Positions 15,831 to 25,732 are shown, counted from the stretch's first letter. The stretch is 64,000 nt of DNA from Chromatiales bacterium (GCA_016789845.1 JAEUQA010000017.1:1-64000), one strand, 5' to 3'. Made by a program: numbers and translations. The notes: a model not told the origin generated them from the letters alone.

Positions 15831-18661
15831 CTGCGGCAGTCCTTTCCACACCCGGCACCCTGATCCACGCCCGTGGGCGTGAGTGGGTGGTTCTGCCAGA
15901 GTCGACTGAAGAGCTCCTGATTGCGCGGCCCCTGGGCGGCCTCGATGAGGAAGTCACCGGGATCCTGCCGGCCGTAGAGCCCGTTGCTTCCGCAACGTTC
16001 CGGCTGCCGACTGCAGAGGACCTGGGCGACTTCTCGTCCGGGCGGCTGCTCAGGGACGCGGCACGCCTCTCCACCCGCGCAGCAGCAGGCCCTTTCCGCA
16101 GTTTCGGCCGTATCGCCGCCGAGCCAAGGCCGTACCAGCTGGTGCCGCTGATGATGGCGCTCAAGCTGGACCCGGTGCGCCTCTTGATAGCCGACGACGT
16201 GGGTATCGGTAAGACCATCGAGGCCTGCCTGATTGCCCGCGAGCTGCTCGACCGTGGTGAAATCCGCCGGTTCGCGGTCCTGTGCCCACCCAGTCTGGCC
16301 GAGCAGTGGCAGCGCGAGTTGAACCAGAAGTTCCACATAGATGCCGAGCTCGTCCTGTCGAGTACGATCCAGCGCCTGGAGCGGAATCTCCCTGTTGGTG
16401 TTTCGGTCTTCGACCGGCACCGGTTCACTGTGGTTTCGACGGACTTCATCAAGTCTCCACGGCGGGCCGAGGATTTCGCCCTCAAGTGTCCGGAGTTCGT
16501 GATCGTGGACGAGGCTCACGGCTGCACCCTCGCAGGTGGGGTCGGACGCAGCCGCCAGCAGCGCTTCGACCTCCTGCGTCGGGTTACCGAAGTGCCCGAC
16601 CGTCACCTCGTGCTGGTTACAGCGACGCCTCACAGCGGCAACGAGGACGCGTTTCGCTCGCTGCTGAGTCTTCTCGACCCCGAGTTTGCCGGTCTGCCCA
16701 CTGACCTTGACCGTGCCGAGCGGGAGGGCGCACGGCGCCGATTATCAAAGCATTTTGTGCAGCGGCGGCGGGCTGACATTCGCCACTACCTCGAGGCGGA
16801 CACCGCTTTTCCCGAGCGGCAGGACAAGGAAGCCACCTATACCTTCAGCAAGCCCTACCGTTCGCTCTTCGAGGATATCCTCGGATTCGCCCGCGACTAC
16901 GTGTCCGAGACGGACGATGGCCAGCGCCGAAGGCGGGTGCGCTACTGGTCGGCACTGGCGCTGCTTCGCTGTGTCTCATCGAGTCCCGCGGCTGCAGCCG
17001 CCACGCTGCGCAGTCGCGCCGCAGTTGACCAGGCGGAGGACGAAACCGTGGACGAGGTGGGGCGCCGGACGGTCCTCGACCAGGGCGACGACGATGCCGC
17101 GGTCACACTCGATTTCAGTCCGGGCTCCGAGACGGAAGGGGATGAGGAAGCCACGCGCCGCCAACTGCTCGAGTTCGCCCGACAGGCAGAGGCGATTGCT
17201 CCCGAGGATGACCAGAAGCTGCAGGGCGCTGTCCGAGAGCTCAAGGCATTGTTGAAGGACGGCTACCAGCCGATCGTCTTCTGCCGCTTCGTGGACACGG
17301 CCGAGTATGTCGCCCGCCAGCTTCGGGAGGCCCTGCCGGCCCGGGTGCGCGTGGAGTCCGTGACCGGCCAGCTGCCGCCGGTGGAGCGGGAGGAGCGCAT
17401 CGCCGGGCTGGTCGCCGATGCCGACAGCTACGTGCTCGTGTGCACGGATTGCCTCTCGGAGGGCGTGAACCTCCAGGACAACTTCAACGCGGTACTGCAC
17501 TACGACCTCGCCTGGAACCCGACCCGCCACGAGCAGCGCGAGGGCCGTGTCGACCGCTTCGGCCAGGAGAAGTCGGAGGTCCGCGTACTGACCTACTACG
17601 GCACCGACAACCCGATCGACGGCGTGATCCTTGACGTGCTGATCCGCAAGCACAAGACCATCAAGAGCGCCCTTGGTGTGACGGTGGCAGTGCCTGGCTC
17701 CAGCGAGCAGATCGCCGAGGCGCTGTTCGAGGGCGCGCTCTTCCGCGAGCAGACGCGATCCGGGAACCGGCAGATGGCGCTCGCCTTCATCGATGACCTC
17801 GGTCCGAAGCGGGACGCCGTGCACAAGGACTGGGACAACGCCCGGGACCGGGAAAAAGCTACCCGTTCACGGTTCGCCCAGCACACGCTGAGCCCCGAAG
17901 CGGTGGCGGTCGAGCTGGAGGCAGTACGGTCGGCGATTGGCCGAAGTGAGGATGTCGCACGGTTCTTCAGCGAGGCGCTGCAGGCTGCCAACGTTCCCAT
18001 TGAGGTGAACGGCAAGGCAGTGACCGTGTCCTTGAGCACCGAGACACGCCGCGCCCTGCGCCAGGCGATCGGGCACGACGAGCCGATCACCGGTCGCTTT
18101 GATCTGCCGGTGCCAGCCGGCGAGTTCTATCTCGGCCGCACCAGCGCGATCGTGGAAGGCCTGGCGGGCTGGGTGCTCGATGAGGCCCTGGACCCGGTTG
18201 CACGGGACGGCGACCCCGTGGCGTCGCGTTGTGGTGTCGTGTCCACGTCGGCGGTGAGTGGCCGCACGATTCTTCTCGTCGGCCGTTTTCGCTACCACGT
18301 AAAGATCGCCGGGACGGCTGCGGAGACGATTCTGTGCGAGGAAATCGTGCCGCTGGCCTGCACGGGCTCTGCGGAAGCCCCACAGTGGCTCTCAGCTGAA
18401 GAAGGTGAGCGCCTCCTCGGTGCACGCCCCGAACGAAACCTGATTCAGACTGCCATCGATCAGCAGCTGGGCCTGCTGTTGTCCGCCCTGCCGAAACTGC
18501 AGGCCGCGCTGGCCACCGTGGCCCAGGAGCGGGCAGTCGCGCAACTGGAAGCCCACGCCCGCGTACGCGAGGCCTCACGCACTAAGGGTCGGGTGAGCAT
18601 AGAGCCAGTACTGCCTGCCGATATCCTCGGTGCCTACGTCGTCCTTCCCAAGGTCGGGTAG
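15827..18661 (+). CDS. DrmD-like SNF2-family helicase
   Basis: The 944-aa protein is a SNF2/RapA-type ATPase, the class called DrmD in class 1 DISARM, which acts on double-stranded DNA. Motifs are RLLIADDVGIGKTIEA near residues 118-134, VIVDEAHGC near 225, VTATPHSGNEDAF near 265, and in the second lobe VLVCTDCLSEGVNLQDNF near 536 and HEQREGRVDRFGQ near 568. The C-terminal 300 residues carry a family-specific region ending in coiled-coil-like helices (LPKLQAALATVAQERAVAQL). It overlaps the giant helicase stop by four bases (ATGA) and lies six bases before the next gene. The DrmD assignment rests on motif pattern, size and neighbours. Confidence 0.85.
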   Translation: MTAAVLSTPGTLIHARGREWVVLPESTEELLIARPLGGLDEEVTGILPAVEPVASATFRLPTAEDLGDFSSGRLLRDAARLSTRAAAGPFRSFGRIAAEPRPYQLVPLMMALKLDPVRLLIADDVGIGKTIEACLIARELLDRGEIRRFAVLCPPSLAEQWQRELNQKFHIDAELVLSSTIQRLERNLPVGVSVFDRHRFTVVSTDFIKSPRRAEDFALKCPEFVIVDEAHGCTLAGGVGRSRQQRFDLLRRVTEVPDRHLVLVTATPHSGNEDAFRSLLSLLDPEFAGLPTDLDRAEREGARRRLSKHFVQRRRADIRHYLEADTAFPERQDKEATYTFSKPYRSLFEDILGFARDYVSETDDGQRRRRVRYWSALALLRCVSSSPAAAAATLRSRAAVDQAEDETVDEVGRRTVLDQGDDDAAVTLDFSPGSETEGDEEATRRQLLEFARQAEAIAPEDDQKLQGAVRELKALLKDGYQPIVFCRFVDTAEYVARQLREALPARVRVESVTGQLPPVEREERIAGLVADADSYVLVCTDCLSEGVNLQDNFNAVLHYDLAWNPTRHEQREGRVDRFGQEKSEVRVLTYYGTDNPIDGVILDVLIRKHKTIKSALGVTVAVPGSSEQIAEALFEGALFREQTRSGNRQMALAFIDDLGPKRDAVHKDWDNARDREKATRSRFAQHTLSPEAVAVELEAVRSAIGRSEDVARFFSEALQAANVPIEVNGKAVTVSLSTETRRALRQAIGHDEPITGRFDLPVPAGEFYLGRTSAIVEGLAGWVLDEALDPVARDGDPVASRCGVVSTSAVSGRTILLVGRFRYHVKIAGTAAETILCEEIVPLACTGSAEAPQWLSAEEGERLLGARPERNLIQTAIDQQLGLLLSALPKLQAALATVAQERAVAQLEAHARVREASRTKGRVSIEPVLPADILGAYVVLPKVG

Positions 18662-18667
18662 GGCCGC

Positions 18668-19576
18668 ATGCAGCGCCTGAACACCAGTGAAGTCGCCGCA
18701 ATCGAGGCAAACCTCTTCGCGGGTGCGCGGCGAATAGTGCGCGAGCAGCCCGACTTTCCATGGCACCGCGACAGTCGCGGCGCCGTGACCGCAACCCAGC
18801 CGAACTCCTCGCAGGCCCTCGCCGTCGATCTGTTCGGAACCATTGATGTACTGAGTTCCAGAAATGCGATTGTCGATGCCTGGATGGCAGACATGTCGCT
18901 GACCCTCGCCGGGCCATGGACGATCGAACTCGAGGCCCTGCTGCCACGCGAGCTGTTGGGCGAGCGGCGCCAGACCCAGATGGATGCCCTGGCAATCGGG
19001 ATTACCGGAATAGCCGTGTTCGAGTGCAAGTTCACGGAACCCGATGGCGGCGGGTGCAGTCAGCCGGTGCCCCTATCACGTGGGGCACATGGTGGCATGA
19101 GGCAGTGCGATGGGAACTTCCGCGACCAGGTCAATCCGGTGAACAACGTGCGGGCGCCATGCGCACTCACCGGGAAGGGCATCAGGTACTGGGATTTAAT
19201 CCCGGATGTGCTCGCGATCGATCCGACTCTGGAACATCGGCCCTGCCCGTTTTCCGGGGGCTGGTACCAATGGATGCGCAATCTCGTTGCGGCGAGCGCT
19301 CTTGGACGTACCAAGGGCTTGCCGGCAGCCGTCGTGGTCGTCTATGCGGATGGTCCATTCCCCATGGCCTGGAAGGTCGGTAGCGGGGAATGGCATCGAC
19401 TCAATGAGCTTGCCGCGGGGCGGCAGGTTCCGCTCCGCACCGTTTCCTACCAGCATCTGCTCGTTGTTGCGGCTAACGCCGCGCAGGCCACCGAGCGAGC
19501 CCTGATCGATCAACTGTCGGCGTGGATGGAAGCGAAATACGCGACAGTCGCGGCCATCCCGGAGCCCACCGCGTGA
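18668..19576 (+). CDS. PD-(D/E)XK nuclease-like protein in the defence operon
   Basis: The 302-aa product has a candidate PD-(D/E)XK core: QTQMDALAIG near residue 105 supplies the Asp, and GIAVFECKFTEPDGGGC near 115-131 supplies the E-x-K. Cysteines and aromatic motifs follow (MRQCDGNFRDQV, PCALTGKGIRYWDLI, PCPFSGGWYQW), reminiscent of PGN_0703-type putative restriction endonucleases. It sits six bases after the SNF2 gene and overlaps the methyltransferase start in GTGA, so it is a full member of the operon. DISARM as described has no such gene here. I infer a DNA-cleaving subunit; metal-dependent activity is not proven by sequence alone. Confidence 0.72.
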   Translation: MQRLNTSEVAAIEANLFAGARRIVREQPDFPWHRDSRGAVTATQPNSSQALAVDLFGTIDVLSSRNAIVDAWMADMSLTLAGPWTIELEALLPRELLGERRQTQMDALAIGITGIAVFECKFTEPDGGGCSQPVPLSRGAHGGMRQCDGNFRDQVNPVNNVRAPCALTGKGIRYWDLIPDVLAIDPTLEHRPCPFSGGWYQWMRNLVAASALGRTKGLPAAVVVVYADGPFPMAWKVGSGEWHRLNELAAGRQVPLRTVSYQHLLVVAANAAQATERALIDQLSAWMEAKYATVAAIPEPTA

Positions 19577-22500
19577 GCCGCCGGGGTCAGGAGTTCCAGA
19601 CCATCCGCTCCGAGGGCGGCCTGCTGCCGCCGGACCTTCTGCGACGCGTAATCGATCCGCGGTCGAACCTGCCCGGCACGAGCCCGAAGGACTACGGGCT
19701 GCCAGAGGGGGAGCGGCTCAACGAGGTGATCACCCAGTCCTGGAACCGCCTCCGCAAGCACTGGGCCGAGTTCCGCACGGCCGCCGCGAACCTGCCGGAG
19801 GGTGAGGCTGGAACCGGCCTGACCAACGACCGCTGGAGCCTTCCGCTGCTCCGCGAGCTGGGGTTCGGTTTCCTGCCGGCGAGTGCCGGTCCGGAAGTCC
19901 AGGGCCGCAGTTACCCGATCAGCCGCTTTTTTGGACCGGTACCGGTGCACCTGGTCGGCTGTGGCCTGTCCCTCGACCGTCGTGCCGCCGGCCAGCGGGG
20001 CGCTGCCGCCGGCAACCCGCACGGACTGGTGCAGGAGTTCCTGAACCGGAGCGCCGGGAACCTGTGGGCGATCGTCTCCAACGGCCTGCGTTTACGGGTA
20101 ATGCGCGACAACCAGGCGCTCTCGCGCCAGTCGTTCCTGGAGTTCGATGTCGAAGCCATGTTCGCCGGCGAGGTCTACTCCGACTTCGTATTGCTCTGGC
20201 TGATGGCCCATGCCACGCGCTTTGCGCCGCGCGAGGCCGATCGGCCGGAGACCTGCTGGCTGGAGGTATGGACCCGCGAGGCGGAGGAGCAGGGCACCCG
20301 GGCGCTGGGTGACCTGCGCGGTGGCGTGGAGCGCGCACTGCAGGTGCTGGGCGAGGGCTTCGTTGGCCACCCGAAGAATGCAGCGCTACGCGACTCGCTC
20401 CGCTCGGGCCAGCTCAGTCTCAACGACTTCCACGGCCAGCTGCTCCGTGTGGTGTACCGGCTGATCTTTCTGTTTGTGGCCGAGGACCGCACGCTCGACG
20501 GCAAGCCCTTGCTTCACCCACCCGATGAATCCGCAGCAGCCGTGACCGCTCGCGAGCGGTACGCGTCCAGCTATTCGACCGCCCGCCTGCGCGAGATGGC
20601 GGGCCGGATCAAGGGCAGCCGCCACGGCGACCTGTGGCGGCAGTTCCAGCTCCTGGTAGGCGCCCTGTCAGGCGATCCGGCGTTTGCCGCAGCGCGTGAG
20701 CACCTGGCTCTGCCAGCCCTGGGCAGCTTCCTGTGGGATCCGGCCTCGACGGCGGCACTGAACGATACTGAGATCACCAATTACGACGTGCTGGAAGCAC
20801 TGCGCCACCTGGCGTTTACCCGGCAGGGCAACGCGTTGCGGCCGGTGGACTACCGGAACCTCGGGGCCGAGGAACTGGGGGGCGTCTACGAGACCCTGCT
20901 AGCGCTCACCCCACAGATCAGCGCCGACGGCGCGCGCTTCACCTTCGCCGAATTCGCCGGCAACGAGCGGCGGACTTCCGGCTCGTACTACACACCGGAT
21001 TCGTTGGTGCAATGCCTGCTCGATTCGGCGTTGGACCCGGTGGTCGCGGACACCTTAAAGGGCAAGTCCGGGGCCGAGGCGGAGCAGGCCATCCTTGGGC
21101 TGAAAGTCTGCGATCCCGCTGTGGGCTCCGGTCATTTCCTCGTGGGCGCGGCCCACCGGCTGGCCCGCCATCTAGCCCGCGTGCGGGCGGAAGCTGGAGG
21201 GGAGAGCGAGCCATCGCCGCTGCTGTACCAGCATGCGCTTCGCGACGTGATCGGCCGCTGCCTGTACGGCGTGGACATCAATCCCATGGCCGCCGAGCTG
21301 TGCCGCGTGAGCCTATGGCTGGAGGCCCTTGAGCCCGGCAGGCCGCTTTCGTTTCTCGACCACCACATTCGAGTTGGTAACAGCCTAGTGGGTGCAGCGC
21401 CGGATCTCGTCGAAGCGGGATTGCCCGACGATGCCTTCAAGCCCATCGAGGGCGACGAATCTGACTTCTGCTCGGCCCTCAAGAGACGTAATAGGGAGGA
21501 GCGCGAAGGCCGACAGCTGGGCCTCGACCTGCAGGCGGCGGAGCCGAGAGCGAGCTACGATGCCATCGCCTCCGGCCACGAAGAACTAGACGAACGACCT
21601 GATGACAGCTTTGAAGCGGTCCAGGGTAAGGCCGCGCAGTTCTGCCGGTTGACTGACTCTCCCGAGTATCGCCGCCGGAAGCGGGTGGCTGACGCTTGGT
21701 GCGCTGCCTTCGTCTGGCGCAAAGTGCGCGGCGCACCGAACCCGATAACCACTGACACAATCCGCCGGCTCGAAAGGGACGCCAATGCCCTAAGTCTCGA
21801 GCAGCAGGCAGAGCTGGAGGAACTAACCAAGCAATATCAGTTCTTCCATTGGAAGCTCGCCTTTCCAGAGGTTTTCGCGCGCACCGGATTCGACTGCGTC
21901 CTAGGCAACCCGCCGTGGGAGAAGATCCAGATCGAGGAGTCTAAGTTCTTCGCCTACTTGGCGCCGGATATTGCTACTGCCCGAGCGCAGAAGAGAAAGG
22001 CAGCAATTGCCGGTCTGAAGGCAGAACGGCCCTCTCTTTACGTTCTATACAAGAACGCGCTTAGAAGAGTGGCTGGTCAGGTTCATCAAATCAAGACTTC
22101 CGGTCGATTCCCCCTCTCCGGCGGGGGGAATGTTTCAACCCATTCCTTGTTTATCGAGTTGTGCGTCATCCTGAACGGCGGGGTTGGTAGCACAGGCCTC
22201 GTTGTTCCGAGCGGATTAGCAACCCAAGATAGCCAAAAGCACCTCTTTCGAGAGCTCACGAGAAACAACAGGTTAAGTAGTCTTTTCGACTTCGAGAACC
22301 GCTTGGCGATCTTCCCTGACGTCGATTCTCGCTTCAGATTCTGCCTAGTCACAATTAGACAACCGTCCAAGGCCTCCACCTCCTTGTTTGCGTTCTTTCT
22401 CGATTCTCCAGAAGCAATCAAACAGGATGAGCGTCTGTTCTCTCTAACGTTCGCTGAGCTTGAACGCCTTAGTCCGAATACAGGTTCATGTCCTCAGTTA

Positions 22501-24042
22501 TCGGGACGAATGGAGGCTGCACTTCTTACAAAGCTGTACAGTCACGGCGCGGTAATTCTCAATGAGTCATCAGGCGAGAATCCATGGGGTTGGCATTCAT
22601 GGCAAATGATCAATGAAACGCACGAATCCGCGCTTTTGTCGGACACAGGGGAAGAAAGTGGCGCTATTCGTTTGTATGAGGCAAAGCTCTTTCATCAGTT
22701 TGACCACAGGTATGCCACCTATGTGAGCAGCGACATAACCAAGCACGCCAGTGACGAGCAAAGACTATCTCCCGACTTTTGTGTTTCAACTAGGTACTTC
22801 GTCGCAGAAAACCTCTGGAACGAGCGCGTTAAGGGGCGAGGACACACTGCTAACTGGATCATGGCGTTTCGTAGGATCACTAACGCTACGAATCAGAGAA
22901 CCGCAATCTTCAGCGTCCTTCCGGTATGCGGAGCCGGTAGTCAAACGCCCGTTGTGACGACAAACTGCACTGCGGAAGTGACGGGGTCCCTGTTGGCAAA
23001 TCTAAATTCCTTTGCCTTTGATTTCGCTGCGCGCCGCCGGGTTGGTGGGACAGATCTCAATCACTTTATTATTCATCAGCTACCGACTCTGCCGCGAGAT
23101 CGATTCACGGATGCATGCACTCTAGATGCTTCAAAGACGCATTGGGCAGCATGGGTGTCGTCGCGCACCCTAGAGCTAACCTACACGGCGTGGGATCTCG
23201 AACCATTCGCCCGCGATTGCAGATGGGATGGGCCACCATTTCGATGGGACGAGCAGCGTCGATTCCTGCTACGTTGTGAATTGGATGCTGCATTCTTTCG
23301 CCTCTACCTGCCCGCTGACGAAGCCGGCAATTGGCGCCTTACGCCGGAGATTGACGGGCGCCCGAATGACGAGGCGGCCAGGGGGATTACTGAGCTCCGG
23401 CAACATTTCCCCAATCCTCGACACGCCGTGGCTTACATCATGGACACCTTCCCCCTAGTCCGCCGCAAGGACGAGGAGAAGTACGACGGCGATTATCGAA
23501 CTAAGCGCATAATCCTCGAGATCTACGACGACATGCAGGACGCGATTCGTACCGGAAAGCCCTATCAGTCCCGGCTCGATCCCCCACCCGGTCCGCCCTT
23601 GGGTGCCGACGGGACGTTTGTACAGTACGCCGATATCGCCGCCAATCCACCGCCGCACATTCACCTGCCGCGGGACGGAAGCGCGGTCGACGGGATGGAG
23701 CTGCAGCTGTCTGATCTGGGCGGGCACTTTCCCGGGAACTCTTGTGTTGTACGCCTGGGGTCCGGCGCGAACGCGCCCCGTGTTCGCGTACGGCCGGTGC
23801 GGCCTGAGGAGCTTCGGGCCGGCGCCAGGATCGTCCTGGCGAGCACGGAGCTGCGGCGAAACGGTGCGGAAGCTGGAGTCGCGATCGGCAAGCTCCGGGT
23901 CGAGTCACGAACCGACGCCACTACCGGATCGGCGTACCTGCTGGTTTCCGTCAAGGGCGACGATGGCCTGGCCCAGGCCCGGTTCTCCGAGGATCAGTGG
24001 CGCAACCTGACGACCGTCGGCGTCGTCGAAGATCTCGACTAG
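19573..24042 (+). CDS. DrmMI/Eco57I-like adenine-N6 DNA methyltransferase
   Basis: This 1489-aa protein is a gamma-class adenine methyltransferase of the Eco57I/PglX/DrmMI type. After a long N-terminal domain comes GNERRTSGSYYTPDSLV near residue 460. The AdoMet motif I VCDPAVGSGHFLVGAAHRLA starts near 511, YGVDINPMAAELCRVSLWLE near 564, and the catalytic FDCVLGNPPWEKI near 772. Beyond it, roughly residues 830-1180 form the expected target-recognition region, whose DNA is visibly less GC-rich than both flanks. The GTG at 19573 is set by the GTGA overlap with the nuclease-like gene; the ATG at 19522 would overlap it by 55 bases. It probably marks host DNA so the helicases and nucleases spare it. 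Confidence 0.87.
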   Translation: MSRRGQEFQTIRSEGGLLPPDLLRRVIDPRSNLPGTSPKDYGLPEGERLNEVITQSWNRLRKHWAEFRTAAANLPEGEAGTGLTNDRWSLPLLRELGFGFLPASAGPEVQGRSYPISRFFGPVPVHLVGCGLSLDRRAAGQRGAAAGNPHGLVQEFLNRSAGNLWAIVSNGLRLRVMRDNQALSRQSFLEFDVEAMFAGEVYSDFVLLWLMAHATRFAPREADRPETCWLEVWTREAEEQGTRALGDLRGGVERALQVLGEGFVGHPKNAALRDSLRSGQLSLNDFHGQLLRVVYRLIFLFVAEDRTLDGKPLLHPPDESAAAVTARERYASSYSTARLREMAGRIKGSRHGDLWRQFQLLVGALSGDPAFAAAREHLALPALGSFLWDPASTAALNDTEITNYDVLEALRHLAFTRQGNALRPVDYRNLGAEELGGVYETLLALTPQISADGARFTFAEFAGNERRTSGSYYTPDSLVQCLLDSALDPVVADTLKGKSGAEAEQAILGLKVCDPAVGSGHFLVGAAHRLARHLARVRAEAGGESEPSPLLYQHALRDVIGRCLYGVDINPMAAELCRVSLWLEALEPGRPLSFLDHHIRVGNSLVGAAPDLVEAGLPDDAFKPIEGDESDFCSALKRRNREEREGRQLGLDLQAAEPRASYDAIASGHEELDERPDDSFEAVQGKAAQFCRLTDSPEYRRRKRVADAWCAAFVWRKVRGAPNPITTDTIRRLERDANALSLEQQAELEELTKQYQFFHWKLAFPEVFARTGFDCVLGNPPWEKIQIEESKFFAYLAPDIATARAQKRKAAIAGLKAERPSLYVLYKNALRRVAGQVHQIKTSGRFPLSGGGNVSTHSLFIELCVILNGGVGSTGLVVPSGLATQDSQKHLFRELTRNNRLSSLFDFENRLAIFPDVDSRFRFCLVTIRQPSKASTSLFAFFLDSPEAIKQDERLFSLTFAELERLSPNTGSCPQLSGRMEAALLTKLYSHGAVILNESSGENPWGWHSWQMINETHESALLSDTGEESGAIRLYEAKLFHQFDHRYATYVSSDITKHASDEQRLSPDFCVSTRYFVAENLWNERVKGRGHTANWIMAFRRITNATNQRTAIFSVLPVCGAGSQTPVVTTNCTAEVTGSLLANLNSFAFDFAARRRVGGTDLNHFIIHQLPTLPRDRFTDACTLDASKTHWAAWVSSRTLELTYTAWDLEPFARDCRWDGPPFRWDEQRRFLLRCELDAAFFRLYLPADEAGNWRLTPEIDGRPNDEAARGITELRQHFPNPRHAVAYIMDTFPLVRRKDEEKYDGDYRTKRIILEIYDDMQDAIRTGKPYQSRLDPPPGPPLGADGTFVQYADIAANPPPHIHLPRDGSAVDGMELQLSDLGGHFPGNSCVVRLGSGANAPRVRVRPVRPEELRAGARIVLASTELRRNGAEAGVAIGKLRVESRTDATTGSAYLLVSVKGDDGLAQARFSEDQWRNLTTVGVVEDLD

Positions 24043-24055
24043 AAAGCAGGGGCGG

Positions 24056-25732
24056 ATGGCGAGGCTGTTTCCGAAGATCGAGCCGTCCGAGATCGAGAAT
24101 CCGGGCGAGCGCAAGGTGGCGGAGGCGCTGATCAGCCAGCTGCCGAGCCATGTCGAGGTCTTCCACAGTTTCAACTGGCTGACGCCGACCCACCGGGGGA
24201 CGTTGCAGGAGGGGGAGTGCGACTTCGTCTTGCTCGACCGCGAGAACGGTCTGCTGTTCGTCGAGGTCAAGGGCGGGTCGCTCGAGTTCTTCCCGGACCG
24301 GGGGGAATGGGTGCGCATCACGTCAGCGGGGGAGGAGCGCCGTCTCAACAAGGACCCGTTCGCGCAGGCCCAGAAGAGCATGCACGAGATAACCGAGCGA
24401 GTTAAGGCTCGGCTTCCCGGTGCCGGCGGTGGCTTGCCGTTTACCCACGGGTTCGCCGTGGCATTCCCGGACTGCCGCTATTCCGGCAGCCTGCCTCCGG
24501 CGATTGTGCCGGATCTCATCCTCGATGCGGCCCGCTGCCGGGAACTGGGACGGGCCGTGCAGGTGGTCTTCGACCGCTTCCGGCGCAAGGCCCATGCGGG
24601 GCTGTCCTCCGTGGAAATCGAGGCGATCTACGAGGCCCTGTTCCCCAAGTACGCAATCCTGCCGGTCATCTGGCGGAAGGTCGAAGATCAGGAAGAGCGC
24701 CTGCGGCGCCTCACGGCCGAGCAGCAGCGCCTGCTCGACTTCCTTGGTGGGCACAACAGGGCGGCCATTCGCGGCGTGGCCGGCTCGGGCAAGACCATCC
24801 TGGCCCTGGCCAAGGCCCAGGAGACGGCGCGCAAGGGCATGCGTACGCTATTCGTCTGTTACAACAAGCTGCTCAAGGACTGGCTTCAGCAGTCGATCCC
24901 CGAGTCTTTTGGGGACAATCTGGTCATCGACAACTATCACGGACTGGTGGACGACCTGTGCCGGGCGGCCGGGGTGATGTTGTGGAAGGACGCGAACCCG
25001 AAGGAGCAGTCCTTCTGGTCCGAGCACGCACCTGAGAGCCTGATGAAGGCCTGCGAGCAGCTCGGCCCCGAGCACAAGTTTGACGCCGTGATCGTCGACG
25101 AGGGCCAGGACTTCCAGGACCTGTGGTGGACCAGCCTGGAGGACGTGTTCCGGGACCCGGCCCGCAAGGGCTGCTACTACGTTTTCTACGACCCGAACCA
25201 GAACCTGTTCGTGGAGGCCCCGTCCATTCCCGGCGAGCTCGGGTCGCCTTATGACCTGCCGGTGAACTGTCGAAACACCGTGCGCATCGCCGAGCATTGC
25301 GCCGCACTGGTGGGGCTGGAGAACCATAGCCTCGACAGTGCGCCAATCGGGGATGAGCCGGAGGTGATCCAAGTGGCCTCGCTTCAGGACGCATTCAAGG
25401 AAGCCGGCAAGAAGGTTCGCAGCTGGTGCATGCCCAACGCCGGGGGGCTCAAGTTGGCCCAGGTCGCCGTGCTGGCTCCTGGGGGCACGGATCGTGCCTG
25501 GCCACGGGATTTCAAGACGATTGCGATTGCCCGCGACCTGGACAAGTGGCGGGGCAGCGAGGGCGTGCTGCTCACCTCGTGGAGCCGCTTCAAGGGGCTC
25601 GAGGCGGATGCCATCGTCCTGATCGAGGCGCCGACCGCTGATGCGGAGCATGAGAAGGCGAATCGCTACGTGGCGAGGTCGCGGGCCAAGCATCTGCTCA
25701 CAATCGTCAACGTCACTAACGCCACGACTTAG
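24056..25732 (+). CDS. NERD nuclease-UvrD-like SF1 helicase
   Basis: The 558-aa protein joins an N-terminal NERD (nuclease-related) domain to a UvrD-like SF1 helicase. In NERD, ECDFVLLDRENGLLFVEVKG near residues 54-73 gives the D...ExK pattern of PD-(D/E)XK enzymes. In the helicase, Walker A is GVAGSGKTILALAKAQE near 240, Walker B is AVIVDEGQDFQDLWW near 343, and a motif like TSWSRFKGLEADAIVLIEAP lies near 503. It starts 13 bases after the methyltransferase and is the last gene of the five-gene operon. NERD helicases occur in several defence islands; its exact job here is inferred only from context. Confidence 0.85.
   Translation: MARLFPKIEPSEIENPGERKVAEALISQLPSHVEVFHSFNWLTPTHRGTLQEGECDFVLLDRENGLLFVEVKGGSLEFFPDRGEWVRITSAGEERRLNKDPFAQAQKSMHEITERVKARLPGAGGGLPFTHGFAVAFPDCRYSGSLPPAIVPDLILDAARCRELGRAVQVVFDRFRRKAHAGLSSVEIEAIYEALFPKYAILPVIWRKVEDQEERLRRLTAEQQRLLDFLGGHNRAAIRGVAGSGKTILALAKAQETARKGMRTLFVCYNKLLKDWLQQSIPESFGDNLVIDNYHGLVDDLCRAAGVMLWKDANPKEQSFWSEHAPESLMKACEQLGPEHKFDAVIVDEGQDFQDLWWTSLEDVFRDPARKGCYYVFYDPNQNLFVEAPSIPGELGSPYDLPVNCRNTVRIAEHCAALVGLENHSLDSAPIGDEPEVIQVASLQDAFKEAGKKVRSWCMPNAGGLKLAQVAVLAPGGTDRAWPRDFKTIAIARDLDKWRGSEGVLLTSWSRFKGLEADAIVLIEAPTADAEHEKANRYVARSRAKHLLTIVNVTNATT

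Noticed and set aside
10551-25732. Calling the operon canonical DISARM class 1
   Set aside because: DrmD- and DrmMI-like genes are present, but there are no separate DrmA, DrmB or PLD-type DrmC genes, and extra nuclease-like genes are present.
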